Below are positions 54,609 through 61,766 of a stretch of 64,000 nucleotides of DNA, piece by piece. The DNA lies in NCBI GenBank assembly GCA_902463725.1, contig CABQGK010000005.1, positions 62,001 through 126,000 of the forward strand, given 5' to 3'. The DNA comes from an uncultured Sutterella sp. GTDB taxonomy: Bacteria; Pseudomonadota; Gammaproteobacteria; Burkholderiales; Burkholderiaceae_F. A program made the position numbers and the translations under genes. The notes under the pieces were generated by a model. That model had not been told where the DNA came from, did no database searches, and saw only the letters and a program-made list of their open reading frames with translations. Numbering within the stretch: position 1 is the stretch's first letter; every line of letters begins with the position of its first letter.

Positions 54609-55484
54609 TTACTTCGTCAAAGCCTTGCCGCCAACGTTGTTGGAGCCATGGATCTTGTTGTGGCAAGTGGTGCAACCCGTGTTCTGACCAGTGGACAAGT
54701 TATGGTGGTCGTTATGGCAGCTACGGCAGAGCGCTTCATCGCGCATCTTGAGCATGCTGATTTTGTTTGAGCCATGCGGGTTGTGGCAGTTGCTGCAGTC
54801 TTCCGTAACGGGCTGGTGAGCATGCAGGAAAGGACCACGCTTGCCAGGGTGGCAGGTGTAGCACGTATCGTTCGTGTTGTCTTTCTTTAGCAACGCATTG
54901 CCGCCAGCCTTGGTGCCGTGCGGGTTATGGCAGGAGACGCAGTTCATCTGACCAGAGAGCAGAGGATGGCTCGAGACCTTGAACATGTCAGCCTTTTGCG
55001 AGGCGTGGCAGGAGATGCAAAGCGCCGTGGAGGTCTTCGTATTGGTGGCGATGTCGGCCTTGTGGCTGCTGTGGCAGGTTACGCAAGCAACATTGTTGCG
55101 CTCATGCGTGCTGCCCATCCAATGCATTTGCGTAGAGGCATTGTGGCAAGACGTGCAAACCTTGTTCGATGCCTTCAGTTCTTCTTCGGTCATGAAGCCT
55201 TTGGCATCTTTCTTAAACGTGAACTGGGGCTTTTCCTTAGCCGGATTGCTCATGTGGCGGAGCACTTCGCCGTGGCAAGTGGCGCAGTTATCGCCAGGGG
55301 CGCGGCCGTCTTTGACGGCATGACGAGAATGTACATAGCTCTTCGCAATGTCAGTGTGACAGGCAAAGCAGGGGCTCTTGACTTCCGAGGTGCTTGCTGC
55401 TGGAGCGTCGGCAGCAAAGGCAGAAGACGCGAGAACGCCCAGACTGAGCATGACCGTAACGACGAATCGTTTTGTGGCAGACAT
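54609..55484 (-). CDS. Decaheme c-type cytochrome (MtrA/DmsE family)
   Basis: 291 residues with a signal peptide (ending SSAFA) and exactly ten CXXCH motifs: CFACH, CATCH, CTSCH, CVTCH, CISCH, CVSCH, CYTCH, CSNCH, CRSCH, CTTCH. Extra His (SRHAVKDG, HWMGSTHERN, HNPHG repeats) supply distal ligands. The heme spacing and size fit the MtrA/DmsE/PioA group, which sits in an outer-membrane barrel and passes electrons out of the periplasm. AGGAG precedes the ATG. It is followed by the porin and lies divergent from a two-component system. No outer-surface MtrC-type cytochrome or CymA-type quinol oxidase is encoded nearby. Confidence 0.93.
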   Translation of the reverse strand: MSATKRFVVTVMLSLGVLASSAFAADAPAASTSEVKSPCFACHTDIAKSYVHSRHAVKDGRAPGDNCATCHGEVLRHMSNPAKEKPQFTFKKDAKGFMTEEELKASNKVCTSCHNASTQMHWMGSTHERNNVACVTCHSSHKADIATNTKTSTALCISCHASQKADMFKVSSHPLLSGQMNCVSCHNPHGTKAGGNALLKKDNTNDTCYTCHPGKRGPFLHAHQPVTEDCSNCHNPHGSNKISMLKMRDEALCRSCHNDHHNLSTGQNTGCTTCHNKIHGSNNVGGKALTK

Positions 55485-56085
55485 GTTGTTCTCCTAAAGT
55501 TTTGGGGAAGCGTGGCAGCATTAGAGTTGTTTTGATGGGCTTAGCCTCTTGGTAAGGCGCTTTTTGGGGAAGTTCCGACGGCTTCTCTAAAGCCCGCTGT
55601 CAACGATTTCGAGTTTAAGTAAGTCTTAAGGTTGGGGCGTCAAAGGCTTTTTACAAGCACTAGGCTAACGACGGTTAAGTAATAATTGACAGTTGAGCGT
55701 TCGATGTAATAGGCTGATTTCCGTTGGTTTTCTAGGGGGAGGTTAGGGTTTTCACCAGTATTAAGCCAATTTAATAGTCGTATGACATTTATCAAATGAT
55801 TTACCATTCTGGTCAAATCAAAGCAATTTGTTTTTTACTTAATCATGTGAAATATTTGTTAAATTCCAGTATCTCTTCATGAAAAGATATTGCGAAAAGT
55901 TCTTGTTTTTCAATGGTGTAAAAAATATGTCAATTCCTGATTGGTCGCAGGAATAATTGACGGAGATTTCTCACATAAAATATTTTTCCTTGGAGAATCT
56001 CTGTGATAGCCTTAAAGGAAATATGATGTGGTACGCTCGGCCCCTTTTGGCATATAGGGGTGTCGTACTGCCTCAGGAGTGAACT
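55485..56085. promoter_or_regulatory. Divergent control region of the cytochrome-porin genes and two-component system
   Basis: 601 bases, strongly AT-rich in the middle. The 8-mer TTAAGTAA occurs at 55615-55622 and 55675-55682 (60 bases apart) and inverted at 55835-55842. Close to the regulator gene is a bulged hairpin: GTCAATT.CCTG (from 55930) pairs with CAGGAATAATTGAC, ending near 55961. A second has arms GAGATTTCTC (55963-55972) and GAGAATCTC (55993-56001). These are candidate binding sites or leader structures. Confidence 0.45.
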
Positions 56086-56772
56086 ATGTTGCAATACAAA
56101 ATTTTGGTCATCGATGACGATCCTGGCCATGTAGAAAATATTCAGGATTTTTGTGAGACACGCGGCTGGGTCGCGTATGGCGCTAAAGATGCAACAGAAG
56201 CCGATAAGTTGTTGGCTCATGGGCAGTTTGATCTTATTTTGCTAGACGTCATCATGCCTGGACGTAACGGTATTCAGTACTGCCGTGAGTTGCGTAAACG
56301 CGGCATCAAGTTGCCGATTCTGCTATGCACCGCTAATTCAACTCTTGACGATAAAGTCGAAGGCCTTGATAGTGGGGCGGATGATTACATTACAAAGCCC
56401 TTTGCACTACGTGAATTAGGCTCACGTATTGAGGCCATCTTGCGTCGACTGGGACCTGACCGTCTAGAAGTGGGTGATCTCGTATTGGATCTCAAACTCT
56501 TGAAGGTTACTCGTGGCAACCAAGAAATCCAACTAAAGCCCATCGCGCTTAAGATCCTCAACGAGTTGATGCGCAGTAGCCCCGGGATTGTGCGGCGTGA
56601 AACACTCGAGAGTACTATCTATGGTTCAGAGTTGCCTGATTCAGATAGCCTGCGTGCCAATCTCTATTTGCTACGTCAGGCTGTGGATAAGCCGTTTGCC
56701 CAAAAGCTTATTCATACCCATCCAGGGATCGGCTGGTCGTTGAGTGTATTGGAGAACGATGAACCGCAATAG
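56086..56772 (+). CDS. OmpR/PhoB-family response regulator
   Basis: 228 residues. The receiver domain (1-118) has the acidic pocket DDD (10-12), phospho-acceptor Asp54 in ILLDVIMP, Thr82 and Lys104 in YITKPFA. The C-terminal winged helix (about 125-222) has QLKPIALKILNELMRSS and DSLRANLYLLRQAVDKP, the recognition helix. AGGAG precedes the ATG by about seven bases. The kinase gene follows after 59 bases. The divergent cytochrome-porin pair and the downstream fimbrial genes are the obvious target candidates. Confidence 0.92.
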   Translation: MLQYKILVIDDDPGHVENIQDFCETRGWVAYGAKDATEADKLLAHGQFDLILLDVIMPGRNGIQYCRELRKRGIKLPILLCTANSTLDDKVEGLDSGADDYITKPFALRELGSRIEAILRRLGPDRLEVGDLVLDLKLLKVTRGNQEIQLKPIALKILNELMRSSPGIVRRETLESTIYGSELPDSDSLRANLYLLRQAVDKPFAQKLIHTHPGIGWSLSVLENDEPQ

Positions 56773-56831
56773 CACACTCGTGCTGAGGTGCAGATTGTAA
56801 GAGGGGCGGCTTATCTGAGGAGCAGGTTCAC

Positions 56832-58172
56832 ATGTTTGAGAAATGGTCCGAAAAACTAGCCACCATTGAGGCCAATGCTACGCTCGGGCAGCGGGTGGCT
56901 TTTGCCTTTGCTGTCATGGTGACGGCAGTGAGCCTTTTTTATTCTGTCGCTCTCTATTACAACTTCAAGTGGGTAGAACTCACCCTCTCTGGCGAGCACA
57001 TGGCCGATCAGCTCCACGCAAAAGAGCAGGCGCTACTACAGGGTGTGGCGCCTCAAGTCAATCCTGGTGTGTGGCTCTATGGGGATCACCCTTGGACTCA
57101 GCCTATTCCAGAAAAGTTCAAGGATGCACCCATGGGATTTTCTGAAACGCCTAGAGGGGATCCTGCTTTCTTCATCTATCGAGAAAAAAAATCTGGCTTT
57201 GATTTCATGCTCGTCAAGGACCAGAACCTGTTCGAGGACATGGAGTTCCTTTTCCGTCAACTTGTACTTATTGTTGCTTTGCTGATCACTGTTGCGGGCG
57301 TTATGTGGGGCGCATTTTTCTTCCGAGTGGTTATGGACCCCGTTCGCAAGTTGACAAGACAAGTGCTTATTGCGAATGAAGCGGATCACTACATACGCCC
57401 TACTTCGCCACTGCCCATGCGTGATGACATCTCTATCCTTGCTCACTGCTGCGACCAAGCGCTCTACCGACTGCATCAGGCCCTGGAGCGCGAACAAACC
57501 TTTAGCGGTGACGTCAGCCATGAGATTCGCAACCCTCTCAATGTCATCCAAGGTAGTCTCGAGCTACTCGGGGACTCCAAACTTACCGATTTACAGCGGC
57601 GGCAGGTTGAGCGCGCACAAAAAGGCGCGCTCGATATAAAGTTGATGGTGGATGATTTTCTCTCATTTGCGCGTGATGCACGCAGTTTTGGCGCCTCTAC
57701 GGCCGATACCATTCCTGTCATGTTTGACAGGATGCGAGAGATTTGGGAACCAGAGGCGAGGCGTCGTGGCATTACGTTTACGGCCCGTAATATTGAGAGC
57801 TGCGGTGGCGTTTACTCCATGGTGCTACTCGGTAGCGTGATGAACAACCTCATTCGTAATGCTGTTCACTACACGCCAAAAGGGGGGTGTGTGTCACTTG
57901 AGGAGACCGCGGAGGGGGTGTCGATTATCGATACAGCCGGTGGTATTCCCAGTGAAGAAGTCATGAGAATTTTTACCCCCTTCTACCGTGGTAAGGTCTC
58001 GATCCTCGCCAAGGAGCGTGGTTATGGCCTTGGACTCTCGATCGTATTGCGTGTATGCCGCCGCTGTGATTGGCAGATTCGCCACGAAAATGTCCCAGGT
58101 GGTTCGCGGTTTACGGTGTTGTTAAAGCCAGACCACGAGCGCGACGGTGACGAAGTACTCATCACCCGCTAA
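56832..58172 (+). CDS. Sensor histidine kinase
   Basis: 446 residues. Membrane helices at about 22-43 and 143-166 enclose a periplasmic sensor of about 100 residues with no fold I recognise. A HAMP-like linker is followed by HisKA with the phospho-His230 in GDVSHEIRNPLNVIQGS. The ATPase domain has the N box MNNLIRNAVHY, a G1 box DTAGGIP (third position Ala instead of Gly) and G2 GYGLGLSI. It should phosphorylate the regulator upstream. The input signal is unknown; redox state or a metal would fit the neighbouring conduit genes. Confidence 0.9.
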   Translation: MFEKWSEKLATIEANATLGQRVAFAFAVMVTAVSLFYSVALYYNFKWVELTLSGEHMADQLHAKEQALLQGVAPQVNPGVWLYGDHPWTQPIPEKFKDAPMGFSETPRGDPAFFIYREKKSGFDFMLVKDQNLFEDMEFLFRQLVLIVALLITVAGVMWGAFFFRVVMDPVRKLTRQVLIANEADHYIRPTSPLPMRDDISILAHCCDQALYRLHQALEREQTFSGDVSHEIRNPLNVIQGSLELLGDSKLTDLQRRQVERAQKGALDIKLMVDDFLSFARDARSFGASTADTIPVMFDRMREIWEPEARRRGITFTARNIESCGGVYSMVLLGSVMNNLIRNAVHYTPKGGCVSLEETAEGVSIIDTAGGIPSEEVMRIFTPFYRGKVSILAKERGYGLGLSIVLRVCRRCDWQIRHENVPGGSRFTVLLKPDHERDGDEVLITR

Positions 58173-58522
58173 TGCCCTATGCAACAGGGCAGACTAAAGA
58201 TGCATTTTATATGTGAAATTTGCAAGATAACCTTTTTTTGCACAGATCGGCATCAAAACCTTCCGAATTGAAAAAATGCCTGATAACTAGGCGTTTACGA
58301 GTTATTTTCCAACCTCTTGTTATCTTTAATTTGTGAAATTCACAAGTTAGATGTGTAGCCGATAGGGGTGGATTTATGCAAACAAACTCAATAGATTGGG
58401 AAAAATGTCATTAAAAACAATGACTTAGCGCCATGCGCGTTGGGATAGGGGTTTTTGCTATGTCGCAATAGGGGTAGGGGTGTTATACTGACCATAGAGA
58501 AAGAAAAAACAGGAGGTCCACC
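58173..58522 (+). promoter_or_regulatory. Fimbrial operon upstream region
   Basis: 350 bases, AT-rich in the middle. TTGTGAAATTCACAA (58331-58345) is a perfect palindrome. An inverted pair AAGATAAC (58224-58231) and GTTATCTT (58319-58326) lies around it. TATACT (58484-58489) is a good -10 box with only a weak -35, as expected for an activated promoter. AGGAGG just before the ATG is an ideal ribosome site. Confidence 0.45.
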
Positions 58523-59005
58523 ATGAATGGTCCCCAACTTAGAAACAGCGTCTTTATCGCTGTTGCAGCAACTCTCGCTTTGGTCAACGGCGTGTCGGCT
58601 GCAGCGCATAGTAGCGGTTCGGTTGCCTTCACAGGGCAAGTGGTTGAATCTGCTTGCAGTCTTGAGGTTGACAATGGGATTCCTGCTGCCTCCATAGGAC
58701 AAGCGATAAGTGTCGGTATCAAGACCTGCAGATTCCAGACAGGGGGGGCTCCGAGGGCAACAGTGGCAGTCACAACGTCGGCAACAGCAGAGGGTTTGAT
58801 AGCAATAGACGATAGCCTTGTTGAGCTCAGCTCTGGCGGACGGGCCGTGACGTTCGACCAAAACCGGCGTAGCGCCGCCACGGTCACAAGTAGTTTAGGA
58901 ACCGAGGACTACATTGTGCAGTTAGGTTCACGAGTTGTGGGAAAGACAACCCCTACTACAAAATTAGCGCAGTCGCGCATCAATCTGGAGGTCACTTACA
59001 AGTAA
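58523..59005 (+). CDS. Fimbrial subunit (chaperone-usher pilin, minor type)
   Basis: 160 residues. Signal peptide 1-28 (ending SAAAHS). The mature part starts SGSVAFTGQVVESACSLEV, the usual pilin opening with its first Cys; a second Cys (IKTCRF) can close the disulfide. The end INLEVTYK carries the beta-strand with penultimate Tyr that chaperones bind. It is the first gene of the fimbrial cluster. Its own terminator and the long gap to the next pilin suggest separate transcription. Confidence 0.82.
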   Translation: MNGPQLRNSVFIAVAATLALVNGVSAAAHSSGSVAFTGQVVESACSLEVDNGIPAASIGQAISVGIKTCRFQTGGAPRATVAVTTSATAEGLIAIDDSLVELSSGGRAVTFDQNRRSAATVTSSLGTEDYIVQLGSRVVGKTTPTTKLAQSRINLEVTYK

Positions 59006-59035
59006 TCATGAAGAAGCACTACAGCAAACTCCGAT

Positions 59036-59065
59036 AAAAGAGATCCGCATGGGTCTCTTTTTTTT
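59036..59065 (+). terminator. Terminator after the first pilin gene
   Basis: AAAGAGATCC pairs with GGGTCTCTTT around GCAT, followed by a long T-run to 59065. Confidence 0.88.
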
Positions 59066-59642
59066 GTCCCTTATTCTTCCTTGCTTATTGCTGACCTTTT
59101 TTCCAATTTCGTGTTTACGCTATAGCTAGGTCTAGGTGCTCCCCACGCGTAGAGGTAAGTCACAAGCTTACGCTAAGCCAGCTCCGGCCTCTCCCAGATG
59201 GGAGAGGTGATCGTAACAAAACATTTCTTGCATTGTGAGCTAAAGATTTTTCTTCTCCTTGAATGGGCGCGCTATCCCTTGCTGTGAGAAGAATAAAAAA
59301 ATTTTTTAGTAGTAGTTCTGGTCAAAACGAATGGTCATATATGAACAAAACTTATCTACAAAGTTATGATTTTAAAAAGAATATACCTAACATCCAAATA
59401 CTCCGATGATTTGTATGTCAATTGAGAAGAATTTATCTTGTGTTTTGACTCTTGCGCAGTCAGATTTGCTTTGATAGACTGCGCACCACTGTGTGAAATA
59501 TGACCAATCACCAGTTGAATTTGAGAGTACTGCTTTCCCTAAATTGAGTGCTCTTTTTCGCAACTTAAGCTGCCTGCTGTTTTTTCTTTCTCTCGTGTGC
59601 ATGCAAGCGGCTTTAATTCTCTCTTCTAAGGATTACTGAACA
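59066..59642 (+). promoter_or_regulatory. Long upstream region of the major pilin gene
   Basis: The gene-free gap totals 637 bases. It holds a perfect 8-bp hairpin CCTCTCCC-AGAT-GGGAGAGG (59188-59207). Nearer the gene is an inverted repeat TGCGCAGTC (59453-59461) and GACTGCGCA (59477-59485), 158 bases before the ATG. The part from 59280 to 59440 is very AT-rich. No small gene is evident; the length suggests complex control or an unseen sRNA. Confidence 0.4.
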
Positions 59643-60191
59643 ATGTTCAACCGTATTGCTCTTGCCGTTGCTGCTACCCTTTGCATTGCTGGCACCGCTT
59701 CTGCAACTAACACTCCAGTCACCCAAGGCACTGTTACCTTCAACGGTACGGTGACAGCCTCTGCTTGCTCTATTACGACGGGCGTGAATGCTACGGTTGA
59801 TCTCGGTACCGTAGAGAGTGGCCGTATCCGTAACAACGATACCCCGATGGGCACTGAGGCGAATATTGCCCTGACGGCCTGCTCCAATACAGTCTTGGGT
59901 GATATCACCTTCACGGATGTGAACGCTGGTGGCACTGCTACTTCTTACATTAAGAGCACGGGTACGGCTACTGGCGTCGGTGTGAAGGTTTACTACAAGG
60001 ACGGTAGCTCTAACGCTCAGGCAACGGCTCTTGACTTTTCTCATGGTGCTGTGACGGTTGCTCTGAATGGCGGCGCCACCTTCGGCACCAGTCTGAATAC
60101 CTATATCAATGGTCAGATGGTTCCGACGGGTGATACGGTTGCTGCGGGTAGCGTGGTAGCCAAGCTCAACTACTCGGTCACCTACAAGTAA
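59643..60191 (+). CDS. Major fimbrial subunit (FimA-like pilin)
   Basis: 182 residues. Signal peptide 1-22 (ending ASATN). TQGTVTFNGTVTASACSIT is the classical type 1 pilin opening; Cys41 and the Cys in LTACSNT form the disulfide. The C-terminus VAKLNYSVTYK has the penultimate Tyr. It is Thr/Gly/Ala-rich with few charges, as in abundant major subunits. AAGGA precedes the ATG by about ten bases. A terminator separates it from the assembly genes, which favours excess pilin. Confidence 0.88.
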   Translation: MFNRIALAVAATLCIAGTASATNTPVTQGTVTFNGTVTASACSITTGVNATVDLGTVESGRIRNNDTPMGTEANIALTACSNTVLGDITFTDVNAGGTATSYIKSTGTATGVGVKVYYKDGSSNAQATALDFSHGAVTVALNGGATFGTSLNTYINGQMVPTGDTVAAGSVVAKLNYSVTYK

Positions 60192-60227
60192 GAAATATCG
60201 GCTTAGACCGAGCATCGTAGAAAAAAG

Positions 60228-60262
60228 ATCAGATCGGTCTATCGCCGGTCTGATTTTTTTTA
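60228..60262 (+). terminator. Attenuating terminator between pilin and assembly genes
   Basis: ATCAGATCGG (60228-60237) pairs with CCGGTCTGAT (60245-60254) with one G-U pair, followed by T. Partial read-through would express chaperones and usher at lower level than pilin. Confidence 0.88.
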
Positions 60263-60289
60263 AGCGCAACCGAAAGAGAGGAGTATGGA

Positions 60290-60982
60290 ATGTTTTCTCA
60301 TTGGATGAAAACTCTCCTGTGTGGAATTTTGGCGACTATGGTGCTTGCTGTGCAGGCTGAGGGGGGCATTGCCTTTGATAAAACAAGAGCCGTCATTCAG
60401 CCAGGACGTAATGAAAGCTCGTTTATCTTTAAAAATGAGTCCAATTGGGGCTATTTGTTGAAGTCCTCTATTGAAGACGCTGATGGTACAAAGGCGTTGG
60501 GGGTCTTGGTGACGCCCGTGGTGACCAAGGCTTTACCAGAGAGCTCGCAACGTATCCGCATAGTGATTACCGATCCAACGCGATTCCCTACTGATCGTGA
60601 GACCATGCTTTGGTACGTGGGAACCGCTATTCCCGCCCAAGTGGCAAAAGACGCGGTAATGCAGATAAATTTTGTTAACCGCATCAAAGTGTTTTATCGG
60701 CCTAGTGGCCTTTCGGGTAACTATGCTCAAGCCGTTTCGTCACTGAAGGTGGGACGTACGGGCACTCAGCTTTCCTTGCAAAATGATTCTCCCTTTGTGA
60801 TTTCCATGAGTTCTTACCGCATTAATGGTAAGTTGGTGGATACATCTGAGGTGGTGCAACCGTTTTCGACTTTGCTTTCTAAGAAGGTCACATTGCCAGA
60901 GGGGGCTGTGGACGTTGAGTGGGAGGCACTAGACGAAAATGGAGCGCTAGTGAGCGCTAAGGGCAAAATCAGCGCGCATTGA
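60290..60982 (+). CDS. Periplasmic fimbrial chaperone (PapD-like)
   Basis: 230 residues. Signal peptide 1-23. Two Ig-like domains: GIAFDKTRAVIQPGRNESSFIFKN at the start holds the subunit-binding Arg, and VNRIKVFYRPSGL in the middle holds the Lys of the PapD pair (Arg8/Lys112). It donates a strand to pilins until the usher takes them. GAGAGGAG precedes the ATG. It is followed 34 bases later by a second chaperone gene. Confidence 0.88.
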   Translation: MFSHWMKTLLCGILATMVLAVQAEGGIAFDKTRAVIQPGRNESSFIFKNESNWGYLLKSSIEDADGTKALGVLVTPVVTKALPESSQRIRIVITDPTRFPTDRETMLWYVGTAIPAQVAKDAVMQINFVNRIKVFYRPSGLSGNYAQAVSSLKVGRTGTQLSLQNDSPFVISMSSYRINGKLVDTSEVVQPFSTLLSKKVTLPEGAVDVEWEALDENGALVSAKGKISAH

Positions 60983-61016
60983 CATTACTGCCCGTTTTAT
61001 GGAGAAGTGCGGACTA

Positions 61017-61766
61017 ATGACGACCAGAAGTGCTGTAGTGCAACAATTTGTGGGCTTAATTGCTGCCCTGCTTTTTGCTGGGAACAGTTGGGCAGACATC
61101 CCTTCTAACGGGTGGCGGCTCGGCGCCTCACGCTTGATTTTTGATGAGGGAAGCACTTCAGCAACCCTATGGATCACCAACACGAGTGACAGACCTTGGA
61201 TGGTGACGGGGGCAGTTCTGCAGACCAAAGATTCGGGCGATATGCTTGAAAAGACTTCCGAGCGTCTTTTGGTCAACCCGCCAGCGGCTACTGTTGCGCC
61301 AGGAAAACGCCATCCTGTGCGACTTGTTTGGGTGGGTACGTCTGAGCCATGGCCTTTTAAGACAGAGGTCATGGAACGCCTTCGTCTGCGTTTGTTGCCC
61401 GCAAAAGTAGCCACAAAAAATCCAGATAGCTCTCTGCAGACGGATGCCGTTGTTTATCTTAAGGTGTTTTTGCGTCCCAAAGCACTGGTCGCACCAGACG
61501 GTCGTACGGTGCCCCATCGCATAGAACTTGCTTGTGGTAGCGGTACGCTGACAGCTAAGAATCGATCGGCCTATTGGGTGACCTTGCGCTCTTTACAGAG
61601 TCATGGTGTTGAGCTGATCTCTGCCGATCAACCAGCACCGATGGTGCCGCCGCTTAAGAGTTTAGAGTTCCCTGTGCAAACCTGCGAGCCCCCCTTCCAA
61701 GCAATCGAGATCAATGATGCTGGTTTCCCAGTCCCATTGCCGCTCTCGGAAAGGAGGGCGCCGTGA
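61017..61766 (+). CDS. Second periplasmic fimbrial chaperone (PapD-like)
   Basis: 249 residues from ATG 61017 with GGAG 12 bases upstream; an ATG at 60999 lacks a site. Signal peptide to about NSWA. The first domain has LGASRLIFDEGSTSATLWITN with the Arg, and VVYLKVFLRPKAL with the Lys. The second domain has two Cys (LACGSG, VQTCEPP) that could form a disulfide as in PapD; the first chaperone lacks them. Two non-identical chaperones next to one usher suggest division between subunit types. The usher start overlaps its stop (GTGA). Confidence 0.82.
   Translation: MTTRSAVVQQFVGLIAALLFAGNSWADIPSNGWRLGASRLIFDEGSTSATLWITNTSDRPWMVTGAVLQTKDSGDMLEKTSERLLVNPPAATVAPGKRHPVRLVWVGTSEPWPFKTEVMERLRLRLLPAKVATKNPDSSLQTDAVVYLKVFLRPKALVAPDGRTVPHRIELACGSGTLTAKNRSAYWVTLRSLQSHGVELISADQPAPMVPPLKSLEFPVQTCEPPFQAIEINDAGFPVPLPLSERRAP

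Noticed and set aside
59453..59485. Inverted repeat as a fimS-type invertible switch
   Set aside because: The arms are only 15 bases apart, too close for an invertible promoter, and no recombinase gene is nearby in the window.
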